DNA of 64,000 nucleotides from Trematomus loennbergii (lineage: Eukaryota; Chordata; Actinopteri; Perciformes; Nototheniidae): NCBI GenBank assembly GCA_012861695.1, contig JAAOOA010000145.1, forward strand, positions 565,001 to 629,000, read 5' to 3'. The translations under genes and the position numbers were made by a program. Positions 21,362 through 32,300 of this stretch are shown here, in pieces (position 1 is the first letter of the stretch; every line of letters begins with the position of its first letter). Under the pieces are notes generated by a model that ran no database searches, had not been told where the DNA came from, and was given only the letters and a program-made list of their open reading frames with translations.

Positions 21362-21990
21362 AATGATAATAATAAGAATAAGAATAATGCATTTTATTTG
21401 TAAAGCACCTTTCATTGCTAAAAGTAATCTCAAAGTGCTACAAGGGGCATAATATACTTTTTAAAGAAACACAAGTTTAATAAAAGGCTTTAAAAAAAGA
21501 AAGGTTTTTAGGCCCTTCTTAAAGGAGTCAGTGGTCTGTGGAGTCCTCAGTTTGTCTGGGAGGGAATTCCACAGGTGAACAGAAAGCCCCCCCATGGTGC
21601 GGAGTTTGGTCCTGGGGGGAAGCAGATGGTTGGTTGTAGAATGGAGGTTGCGTGTGGAGGTTTGTGAGGAGAGTAGTTCCTTGAGGTATGAAGGAGCGTT
21701 CCGTGGATGCACTGATGGGTGAGGAGTGAGATCTTGTATTTGAACCAAGCTGGAGGGCTATTGGTGCCTCCTGTGGACCCAAAGAGACTCTTTTGGTGGG
21801 TTAATGAGGTGAAAGTTATCTGCACCTATTAGTAGGAGAGGCTGCACTTTGGAAAAGAGGGAAGGGGAAGGCCTTGTAGGCGGAGATAGTGTTCCTTGAG
21901 TTCATCCACAGGATAACTCTAGTCCACAAGTGAAAGTCTGTCAGAGGTGAATGTTTCTTTGAGGAGGAATGTTTTCTTGGGATTGAAAGA
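21362..21990 (-). mobile_element. LINE (L2/Rex1-like) 3' fragment, minus strand
   Basis: The minus strand encodes the C-terminal tail of a fish L2-type reverse transcriptase: APSYLKELLSS-like NAPSYLKELLSSQTSTRNLH, then VHLWNSLPDKLRTPQTTDSF and KKGLKTFLF. A short 3' UTR follows, ending in a GCACTTTGAGATTAC stem motif and a TTATTC/TTATTA microsatellite at 21362-21395. Copied in the duplicate at about 57265-57900. Confidence 0.72.
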
Positions 21991-24575
21991 GGGTGATATC
22001 TCAAAGGTCACTGAGTCTCCATTTCAGAATAATATATATGATATGTTTTATAATGATTGATCATTAAAGTGTTCTCAAAGCTGGTAAAAGTGCAGCTAGT
22101 TTGAATGACTTTGTATACTGCAGGGTAGCTTGTGAATTTACTCAGGTGGAACTAAAGTCTGATTTAACACTTGATTATATTTCACATCATTCATCCACAT
22201 CTGTAAAGTAACTAAAGGGATTAAATACATGTAGTGGAGTCAAAGTACACCCTTTACCTCTGAACTGTAGTGGAGTAAAAGTAGTACACATTTGCATAAA
22301 AAGAAAACTAAGCTTCATCTCCAAGCCCAATGGCCTTGGAAGAGCTGCTACGGAAAAGGAAAGACATCTGGAGACTTTGGAGAGACAGCAACGGACAAAC
22401 TCAAGGAACTGAAAGACACTCCCTAATAGGCCGTATGCTGTGTAGCCTTACCTTGAATGATTCAGTGCAGTGTTCTGTGCAGGTTTTCTGTTTGCTTTTC
22501 AACTCAAGGAGCTCAAAGACTGATTGAAAGTTGATTTGATTTTCATAATTTCTGATTGCTGATTCAATGTGAAGGAAAATTCCCCTTTGAGTTGATACAG
22601 TATATGTGTGCATATAATGCACCCTTTGGCCTAACCTGGGAGAGCCTTATGTTCACTGCCAACCTAAGGACCTCAAACATGTTAATAAAGAATGTATTGA
22701 AAAGCATGGCTGATTGTTGTATATTGGCTCAGCCTGGTTATATGGGATGCAGTCTACTTACAGATGGGTCACTCATTTTGAAATATTACACTTTATTTTA
22801 TTTTTCTTTAATTGATCATCCTCGTGTAGAATGCTATCACGAAACACACATCTGGTTGTTTATAGAATAAAGAACATCTGATTTAATGTGAGGTAGGGAA
22901 ATAATCATTTGAGGATAAGTATGTATAAATAAATATGTAATTTACAACAGCTGTAAGATGCTTGATAAGCTTGAAATGCACCTTGAAAATGCTTGAAAAG
23001 TGCTTGAATTGACCTTGGAAAAGCTGTAAGAACCCTGTAAAAAGTATTAAAAGTTGATAAATCAATTTAGAGAAAATGAAGGCTATTAAAAAGTATTAAA
23101 CGGCATTTTCCAAGGTATTAAATGTTGTAGCTTGTTTTCAATAAGTATATAAATTGTCCAAAGAGGTTGTATTCTACAGTGTGCCTGAATGTAATCATTG
23201 CGTAGGTGTGTAGTGTGATTCTGTGTAGTTTCTTTATGGCATCCCGTTGGATTTGACATCATCTGAACAGGACATCGCACGCTCACTGCTTGACTGCTTG
23301 CCCGTTTACGCCGGTTGTTAAACAACATCGTTATGGGGAAATGCAAGTTTGCGTCCAAATGGTTGGAAGATAAGGAGGAAGGACAATCAATACTGTATAT
23401 GGGCCTTTCTACCGAATTGGACCAAAGTCAGGTTGGAAATGTTTTGAAATTTTGTATGTTTTTTCCCAAAACTTTGTCCATTTATATTTTGTACATATCT
23501 AAATTACACATATCTAGTAAAAGAACCACTACCGAAACATAGTAAAATACACTGTAGTAAACAAGTATTATATTAACCTGTTAAGATTGTTTTACCTTCC
23601 CTTCTCTAAATAGTATTTTAACAAATATTTCTTGAGGGTTTTCACAATTAAATTAATAAAAGTGCATTTTTAATCAAATTTCAAAGTTCATACAATTCCT
23701 AAAAATCATAATGCAAACTTTCTTTGTAAAATGCATAACACTGATCATATAGATTCCAGAGTTGATGATTGTTGAAATTGAACATACATTAAACCAATCA
23801 GTATCATATCATTTTATTTGATAAGTCAATATACTTATTTTTTACTAAACATCCAGTGTTTCGGTAGTGACCACAGTATTTTGTCTCAAGGTTGTATCAT
23901 ATTCCCTCAACCTTATTGCTTAATCTTAACTCACAACATGCCTCATGTTGAAGTGTGAATGTTTGAAGCTACTGACCCAGAATCAGCACGTTAGTAACAG
24001 GCTGAAATAGAGGGGGATGAGGCTAGAATGCATGATCTGTTTGGTATTTTGAGCAAAACACTTCATAGACATGTTTTTTTATATATCTGAGACTTATAAT
24101 ATATGCCTAAAAATAGTATAATAAGAGACCTTTAAAGAGACACACTGAATTTCAGACTTTAAAACACATTTATTTCAAAATGGTGGGATTTACCTGCTTA
24201 CCATTCCATTTTGTCACTACCGAAACGATCATGTCAATTACCATTTTGAAACGTGTATTACAATTAAATCACGGTCAAATATGTTCATGTTGTTGTAGTT
24301 GTAGCCCCCTTGCCAGCGATTCTCTCTGACCAATCAGCAGTCGAGAGTGTTTACGTCACTAGTTTAGCATATTCAGCCCGGTTGTTGGCCCGGTAAGAAC
24401 CTCATTTTGGAGGGCCAGAAAAAAGGTGAAAAAGTAGCCCTGAGCCGGAACTAGCCCTAGTGGAAAAGCAAAAAGCTTAAACCGTGCTACGTGCTGCAGT
24501 GGGAAAAGCGCCATAAATGACTTAAAAATCAGAACGCCAGATTGACCTTGTTTTGATCTGTTTTTCTGCCTACAG
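21991..24575 (+). other. Duplicated intron and flank upstream of terminal exon
   Basis: About 2.6 kb. From about 22845 it is colinear with 61510-63295. It contains tandem CTTGAAAATGCTTGAAAAG-like motifs (22970-23040), recurrent inverted CACTACCGAAAC and GTTTCGGTAGTG motifs (23526, 23858, 24216), a TTAA-element remnant (about 24024-24135) and a Harbinger-like terminal remnant (about 24295-24517, ending GGGAAAAGCGCCATA). No open gene is recognised. Confidence 0.6.
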
Positions 24576-24710
24576 AACGAGACGTTCCTGTGTCACCGGT
24601 TCACGCGCTTCGTCATGAAGTACAACCTGATGTCCAAGGACAACCTGATCGTGCCCATCCTGGAGGAGGAGGTGCAGAACACCTCGTCAGCGGGGGAGAG
24701 CGAGGCCTAA
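24576..24710 (+). CDS. Terminal exon of an unidentified conserved gene, first copy
   Basis: Acceptor TTTTTCTGCCTACAG; 44 codons then TAA. The peptide begins [20 protein letters not shown] and ends acidic, [12 protein letters not shown]-rich third positions (CTG, GTG, GAG) and high information content mark a real conserved protein end, unlike the surrounding repeats. I do not recognise the protein. It is identical base for base with 63296-63430. A 3' UTR runs to AATAAA at 25296-25301. No upstream exon is seen in the 3.9 kb back to NLR copy A, so this copy is probably a detached fragment or a very distant last exon. Confidence 0.7.
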   Translation, partial: NETFLCHRFTRFVMKYNLMSKDNLIVPILEEEVQNTSSAGESEA

Positions 24711-25301
24711 ACACACTGCTGCCACAAAGGGAGACACATGTAACACACACATGACATGAGGAGACACATTCACACACCTTGCATACACAGTACACATATA
24801 TATAATATATATATATATACACACTACAGTGTCTACAATAAGGCTCCTGTCTCGTAACACTGTCCATGTCCCTCCACCCTTGTCACCTGTGTCTATCTCA
24901 AAGGAAGTGAGGGGTAGCGGGAGCAGAGTTCAGCCATGCCTGCAGGACAAGTTGACGTTTTCTATCCTCCTCCCTCTCGCTCTGTGTGTTCAGATCCACT
25001 GGGGGTCTGGGTGCAGCCCCTGCTCTCACACTACTCCTCTGGGGAAACCCCTTTTACCTTTAATGTTCTTTAAGCAGCTGGATTTGAAAAATGTAATCAT
25101 GGTGACCTGTATTGTTGACAAAGGCACACGCTGACAGCCCCTCCCTCTGTATATAACCCCCCCCCCCCTCTCTCTTAATTCACTATCATGTTTTCTGATG
25201 GTGCTTCACTTTTTCGTGTCTGCTTCTGTTTCTCTTTTGCTTATTGTGTTGCCTACCAGCCTGTTTTTCGGGGGGGTCGTCCTATGAAATGGATCAATAA
25301 A
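24711..25301 (+). other. 3' UTR of the terminal exon
   Basis: Contains a TA-rich tract (24796-24818), a run of C (25157-25170) and ends at AATAAA (25296-25301). Nearly identical to 63431 onwards. Confidence 0.6.
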
Positions 25302-25312
25302 TTAGCCTGCTG

Positions 25313-25760
25313 ACTTAAAGGGATAGTTCAGATTGTGTGTGGGTTGTATGCATATCCATAGTTCAGGTATGACCGACAGTAACTGCTCTCTAAAAGCCAC
25401 CAAACTCCATTGTCAGAAACCAGTTTTTTAACATCGCTGAACACAGAAGTTTCTCGCTTTCTGCTGCCTCAATTAGTACGTTTTTTTTGGTGGTATTTTG
25501 TGACTTTGGTGTTTAAAATAGTTAGTTTGGATTCACTGACGTCACACGATTTACACAAAATAACTAACTGATAGAGGAAGAAGTAGAACAGCAACGCCTT
25601 TTTGTTCTGCGATTTATAAAATCACTGCTTTTATCAATGGCGTCTGGCTTTGGCGAGAGCATCAAAAAATGCTTTGGATCCTCGTTTGACGGCAAGGTTA
25701 AGCAGAGAAAACATCGTCATCTACTGTAGGTAATACACTTTTATACAACCCTACTTTAAA
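25313..25760 (+). mobile_element. TTAAAGGGATAGTTCA-type MITE, truncated
   Basis: Left end TTAAAGGGATAGTTCAG at about 25316 and family-typical interior with CATCTACTGTAGGTAATACAC near 25720. No inverted right terminus (TGAACTATCCCTTTAA) is found, so it is truncated. Confidence 0.6.
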
Positions 25761-26457
25761 ACACAAACCATCCCTTTTTAATGATGCCAGTGAAACACGA
25801 AACGTAGGTGTGTGTGGCTTGTGTGGTAGTGAACAAAGACAAACGTAACCGTGCAGTCAGATATTCTTTCTCTTCATCTCTGAAGTGTTTTTCAGATCAT
25901 TCAGGAACTCTGTCCTGCTTAGTGGCATGCCCCCATTTTAATACTGTGTGAAATGTGTCGGATATTCCCCTTTCCTCGATAGGGTTGGGTCTGAGGGTCA
26001 CATGGGACTGAGCTGCTGTAAGCCGGTCTTTACTAACGCATTAAGATGAGTAAAATACAAGGAAAGGAAGAAATATCAGATACATTTACGTGTCGGAGCA
26101 CAACCCTCCCCCCCCCCTTTCTTTTACCCTCCCCCTCATTAAGTTATTTTGTGGGAGGAGTCTTGTCAATCCAAACCCACTTTTTTTTTAATAGACAAAA
26201 ACATTTTGTTACTGTCGACATTTCATGATGTCTGTTAATAAATTATTCAGGTGTTAGTGTGGTTGTGTTATCATTCATGGGGCTTTCCAGTGATGGGTGT
26301 GAACCAAATGTGTGATTTCCAATAACTAACTACGGCGTTAAGACCAAAAGTAAAACAAAAAATATTGGAAAAATAGGAATAAGCATTTCCAAAAATTACA
26401 TGTTTTTGATTTGTATTCTGCTTCAATCCATATTTGTTAGGCTTTTTTAATTTGTGG
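25761..26457. other. Non-coding spacer
   Basis: About 700 bases with a C-rich run near 26107-26117 and AT-rich remainder. No gene or element recognised. Confidence 0.5.
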
Positions 26458-26461
26458 TTAA

Positions 26462-26838
26462 AGGTGGGGTAGGTAAGTTTGAGAAACCGGCTCGAGATCG
26501 CTAGAATTTGAAAATACACAACCGGAGAAAATCTGCCACTTCCTTATAGTGCCCCTCCTCCAACACCACGAACGCGCACATGACCAATGAGGGCACGAGA
26601 TAAGTTTGTGCACAGATGGAAGGCTGACAGGCAGGTAGGCCATCCAGTTATTTTAGCCGGGCCGGCTAAAATGATTGGTCGTACCTTTTACAGTATTACG
26701 GCTTCCACAGATGATATTTTTTATGGATTTTTTGTCAAAGCACTTAAGATATTCATTGCTATCGGGATGTTAAGAGCATTCCATGGAATATAACAAAAAG
26801 TGTATCTCGAGCCGATTTCTCAAACTTACCTACCCCCT
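26462..26838. mobile_element. TTAA-flanked MITE (AGGTGGGGTAGG ends)
   Basis: Ends AGGTGGGGTAGGTAAGTTTG and the inverted AAACTTACCTACCCCCT between TTAA at 26458-26461 and 26839-26842; 377 bases. The inverted repeat extends to about 36 bases with CTCGAG. A truncated relative lies at 59088-59364. Contains GGGCCGGCTAAAATGATTGG. Confidence 0.82.
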
Positions 26839-26972
26839 TTAAGACGTGTCTCCTGCACTGAAAGGGAGGCATCCACTGAAGACTTAAATTAAAGTTGTTT
26901 TAACAGGGTTCGTACGGGTGCTGGAAATCCTTGAAAATGCTAGAAATTTCATGTGGTGTTTTTAAGGTTTGA

Positions 26973-27111
26973 AAAGTGCTTGGATTTTGGATAAAGTGCT
27001 TGAATTTTGGTTAAAGTGCTTGGATTTTGGATAAAGTGCTTGGATTTTGGTTAAAGTGCTTGAATTTTGGTTAAAGTGCTTGGATTTTGGATAAAGTGCT
27101 TGAAATTGTAC
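26973..27111 (+). repeat. 20-base minisatellite
   Basis: About seven copies of a 20-base unit of the form AAAGTGCTTGGATTTTGGAT, alternating GGATTTTGGA and GAATTTTGGT versions. Confidence 0.85.
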
Positions 27112-28680
27112 TTGTTTTACTTTTATAATAAATTGCTGTCTGACTGAATAGTTCGCTTTTTTCGATAAAAAAAAAGAGAAAGAAGTCGGAGCGAGCTTAA
27201 TTACTTTTCATAAAATGACAGCTCCACTCCTTTTATACATATTTTGATATTTCAATCCTTCTTTTTTTCAGTTGCAGATTTCCGTTTTCAGATTCAAAAC
27301 AATTATTTTTTCAATTTCAAATCTTGTTTTTTCAGGTTTCACCGTTTTTTTCGCTTTCAAACTTTTGGCCCTGATGTTGCTTGGGGGGGCGGGGCTTACC
27401 AAAGAGTAGTTTTGCATCCTGAGTGACAGCCCTCCCTCTGTCATGTTGCCTTGTAAGGTAGCGCGAGAAATATAACTCAACACTTTCTATACACAATACT
27501 CCCGTGATTGGTGGAAAACCAAACTGATACCAGCGTCCAAGTTCCGTTAAGCGAGCTGTTGAGCATCGTAGTTCAGAATCAGATCAGAATCAGAAAACCT
27601 TTATTAGTCCCACAGAGGGGACATGTACGTTGTTGCAGCGGAAAAGAGCCACTGCAGCTTAATGTTACATATGTTCATGCAAAAAAAAGTATTTAAAGTA
27701 AAAAAAAAGTTATATGATAAAAAAATATTATAAAATAAAAAGTTATACAATTTACAAATACACATCCTGTAACAGTTCTGAGGATTTAGCAGACAGGTAT
27801 ATATTGCAGTTTTTAACGGCATATATATATATATACAGGGTTGGGTGAAGTGTTTTGCCCAAAATACCAAAAATACCTCATCTGCACTTTCCCCATAAAA
27901 ATGAATTTTAATCAATACTTTTAGATGTAAACGGTTTATTGTATCATTGCTATGGGTCTCTGAAACAATCAGACTTTTACCACACAGTTATCAGACTTTT
28001 ATCAGAATTTTAGCACACTTTTCCCCGCAGAAACGACATTAAACCATCAGTGTCACTATTGTGGGGATGTAGGAATGTACCTGTGTCCGGTGCGGAGCCT
28101 CCCTGCACTTTAAATCAATTGATTTTGCCTTTTTATTTATCGTATTTTCTGCTGTTAATGCACTGTGCTCATGTTGGGTGATGCGCTCCCTAGAGCCCTC
28201 CTGTGGGGAAACTTGGAACTGCACTTAAATCACTTGGTGCTTTTTAAGCCATTTAAAATAGTTTTTCTCACTTTTAAAATACTTTCTGCCCTAGAAATGA
28301 TTTTTAATCAGTATTACCATTATTTAGGGGCTGCATGAACACGTATTTGAGCATCCCTGTACACTTTCCTCCTATTTAAAAACTTCAGTGAGGTGCTGCA
28401 GCCTGCTTCTCTCCTGTTTCTCTGCCCCTATTTAAAACACTTTTCCTCCTAAAATACTTGCTAGAGGTGAAATCTCTATTTCAGCCCTGATTTTGGCACA
28501 TCTTGTAAATTAGTTAAGTCGCTGTTCATTGTTTGTTATATAAAGCAGATTTACTTATATCCTATGGACGCTGATGTGTGGATGTTGTGTCCTTTTGATA
28601 ACTTTGTTGAGCTTGTTTTTAGCTGCATGTCTTTTTCTATCTCACTGAACAAAGTGATGTATGTGAACTGGTTCAGCTGA
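27112..28680. other. Spacer before NLR copy B, repeat fragments
   Basis: About 1.6 kb. Includes a common fish repeat fragment (GAATCAGAAAACCTTTATTA at about 27585-27605) and AT-rich sequence. No coding region recognised. Confidence 0.5.
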
Positions 28681-28799
28681 TAAGGCTGGTTATGATCAGA
28701 GGGAGAAGCTGCAGACAGGGAGGGAAGTTGAAAGTAGGTTGTCAGACTTGTCAAACTGCCAGACGCCATTTTACAGCTCGACAGGAGGAGAACAACAGG
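28681..28799 (+). other. Candidate 5' non-coding exon of NLR copy B
   Basis: Sequence ending GGAGGAGAACAACAG before GGTGAGTG, a good 5' splice donor about 450 bases upstream of the first coding exon, whose acceptor precedes the ATG by 10 bases. It has no ATG-led frame. The start is not defined. Inferred only from the donor and position. Confidence 0.4.
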
Positions 28800-29056
28800 G
28801 TGAGTGTTAACACCAGGATCTGCTTTTTAACACATTTATTATTTACTCTGTCAAACTGGATGTCAGAACATAACTTCTTGGTTAACAATCTGCGTCCTAG
28901 AGTCCAATGAGACTTCTGCAAGTGTTGTACACTTTTATTATTTCCTGTTTTCTGATTAGTCAGAGTTACATAACTGTGACAGCCCAGCGCAGACAAAATG
29001 GAGAGCGGCCTGAAGTCTGACTGATTTCATGTGTTTTAATCAAGTTTATTATTAAG

Positions 29057-29109
29057 ATGGTTGTGTGTTGTGTGTGTGTGTGTGTGTGTGTTTGTGTGTT
29101 TGTGTGTGG

Positions 29110-29150
<41 letters not shown>

Positions 29151-29174
29151 TGTGTGTGTGTGTGTGTGTGTGTG

Positions 29175-29228
<54 letters not shown>
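29057..29228. repeat. (GT)n microsatellite before NLR copy B
   Basis: GT tract with TTTGTG and TTGTG interruptions, ending about 17 bases before the AG (29245-29246) of the first coding exon, as in copy A. Confidence 0.96.
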
Positions 29229-29232
<4 letters not shown>

Positions 29233-29256
29233 GGTGTATCTCTCAGACTGGAGAAG

Positions 29257-29384
29257 ATGAGTGATTTTAAAGATGAGGAAGAGGACAAATCTTCAGTCTC
29301 CAGCTGTCTGTCTCTGAAGAGTGACCGGTCTATGGGTTGGCTTCCTCCAGTCTTCAGTAATGAACCTGGACCCTCAGACACAAA
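29257..29384 (+). CDS. NLR copy B exon 1
   Basis: ATG at 29257 ten bases after the CTCTCAG acceptor. Reads [20 protein letters not shown], then [20 protein letters not shown], and ends at AAA/GTAAGAG. Intact, and used as reference to show the 7-base loss in copy A. The acidic start and the [17 protein letters not shown] motif are typical of N-terminal segments of fish NLR-C proteins. Confidence 0.87.
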
Positions 29385-32300
29385 GTAAGAGTTTCTCCTG
29401 TAAACTGACCTGAAGAGGATCCAGTTTGTTGGTATCTGATAATCTAAACTGTTTAATGAAACCCAGTAGAGTACATTAACAAAGTTTAATTGATCTCTTG
29501 CTTCTTGTCATCATCAGAGATAGTAAATAATCTACTAGTGAAATCATCCTCACACTCTACATGTTGGACTTTGTGTTAAATTACGCAAATAAATACAAAT
29601 ATGTAAAACGTTTCTCACTCGAATGAATTTGAACAACAGAAACCCACAATCACGACTCAACAACTCTAAACATTTTTAATAAGGTGAACAGTCATAGATC
29701 AAAAGCTGCTCTTTAAATAAACTAATGATGTTTAAAACATGTGTTGTTTCCACAGACAGAGCAGGGTCTACGGTCTCCATGTGGTCTCTGAAGAGTGACC
29801 GGTCTATGTGGGAACCTCTATGGTTCAGTAATGAACCTGGACCCTCAGACACAAAGTAAGAGTCTCTCCTGTAAACTGACCTGAAGAGGATCCAGTTTTG
29901 ATGTAATCTAATATATTAAACTGTTCTTTAATGATATCATGTGAGCAGTTTGTAAAGGGAAAACGCAGCAGAGTAAGCTAACATTATCTAAGAATATTTC
30001 AATATGCAATTATATTATCATTGTATCTGTGTATAAAATGGTTTTAAATAGCAAGAATATTGATAAATACTGATTTAAAAACTATATATATAGTCCAAAA
30101 CATTATTTAACTACTTGGGCATATCTATGATATGTCTTTTTAAGATGTTTATTAATAATAGTGATAACCTGGTGAGCTGGTTGTGTTTAGCATTAGCAGA
30201 TAAAACAGTGTTTTGTGAAATCACATGTACAGTCAATGCAAAGACCCAGATCCGTGCCTGGCAACACGAAGGAAGTGAAGATGTTAAATTCATATCACCT
30301 GTGTATTCGTGCAGCGTGACACATTTCAACTTGAGTGTAAAGTTTGTGACGCTCTGTTACAAAAACCTGTCAGTGTTGAGATTGTGCTCCTGTGGTCTCT
30401 GACGTCTGAGGGGAATCAGAGAGGAGAACAGAGCTCTACAGCAGCTCATATTAAATCAGGGTTATTAATGTTCCTGTATAAACCAGAGACTGTCTGTGGT
30501 GCTAACAATATAGTGACTGCTGTACTTATGACTTCATGAAGTTACTCTGAGGGCTGATGGAGCAGCTAATGTTAACCTAGCTTTCATCAAACCCATCTCT
30601 TCAGAAAAAAACATTTAAAAAAATGTTATGCCCGTTGTGTTGGAGCAGACCTGACAAAGCATTAACTCAGGCTTTTTACAAATCAGTATCATTCTGTTGT
30701 TTTATTTAGGCATCCTTTCCATATGTTTATTTCTATGAATTCACATCAGATTCTATGCAAGCTGGGTTTATTGTACCAGGTTAATACAGCTGTGTGTGTA
30801 GATACAGGGAACATGTTATGAAGGTAGATATGGTGCAAAATGCGAGAGCGTGTAAAACCTGATGTGAGCACTTGCAGAAAAGAAATCTGAGCTTGTGTGC
30901 ATACATTTACACTTGTATAAAATATCCACGTATCTGTGAACCAAATTTGAAGTCACAGAAGAAAAAAAAGTTTTGTAGCTTGTAGAAAAAAATGAACTTC
31001 GTGATGAAATGTTCACTTGCAGAAAAAATATATTTTTTAAATATATTTTCCATTACAACTGCAACTTGGTTATTACAACCTCTCAAATCAGTCATTACAA
31101 CTTCACGAATCTGCTCTGTGGCAGTATAATCCACGAATCTGCGGCCTTGACTTTGCTACACTTCTTGCGATGAATGTGTCGCAAAAGTAATTTTCACCTG
31201 TAGATGTGGGGGAGGGAGGGGGGTTGGAGCGAAGGGGCGGAGCTATCACAACGACGAGGCTCGGGTCAGTCACACAGTCACAGCCATAGTCAGGTCGAAC
31301 CAGATGACTGCGGGGCTAACGGTCCGTGTCGCTACCAGTCCGCTGACATGGCGCGTCAATCAACGGTAAGTTTTGCCCATTACTTCCCCAGTATTACTTT
31401 GAATATTATTATTGTGATTGAGGATTAAATCCGCTATGAAGACCACCGTTTTATATCGTGCAGTTTAGCGGCAAAATAACGTCAGTTAGCCAGCTAACGC
31501 TAGCTTTGTTGAATTTATGCTAGCTAAACAAGTAGTGGTTGTAGTCTATACAGCAGTAATTAATATATTATAGCCTACTGCTTTGGCACTAACGGTTGAT
31601 AACCGTTTATGAAAATAAAACCAATTGAACTGTACTGAAATAATGACAAGTTTTATAATTGTCTTGGGCTCCTGCTGTGTTTTTAAAGCCTTTGTAAATT
31701 ATCCATGCTATTTTCTATTTAGAACGAAGACTTCAGAATCTTAAAATCCCTTGACGTTTGTATGCAATTGTGCTAAATTCAACACTGGAATCAAGCAAAT
31801 ATGAATATGTTTGCATGACATTAGTTATTTATATTTTGCCATCACTTAATTATACGTTTAATACATTTAAGTCAAACTAAGGTACATGTGATGGTAGCTA
31901 GTTAGTACTCTTACCTGTGAGGCCTCCTCCAAACAGCATTATAACCAGACTGTACATTAAAACTAGAAGTACCAGTTCTAGATCCTTGACTTTAGACAAA
32001 CAATTCAAAAGACAAAATGTATTTAAAGACCAATCTTTATTTGAAGGTGCCTCTTAACCTGAGATATTAGTTATACAGTAATAGTATTGACAATCTAAAA
32101 AAACTGAGCAACTCAACGGTTCACTTTTATATTTCTTATTGTCTAAAGCATTTATTATTTTCATTTTCCCCTCTCATATTCAGTGTGGACGGATTGAGAC
32201 AGCGTGGTGTCCAGAGAGCTGCAGAGACTTCAGGGAGAAACCTCCGTGTGATGGACGTCCTGTCTGTTGGTTTGGAGAGGACTGAGGGTCTTTCCTCAGC

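Noticed and set aside
24576..24710. Naming the parent gene of the terminal exon
   Set aside because: The 44-residue end looks conserved, but I do not recognise it with enough certainty to give a symbol.
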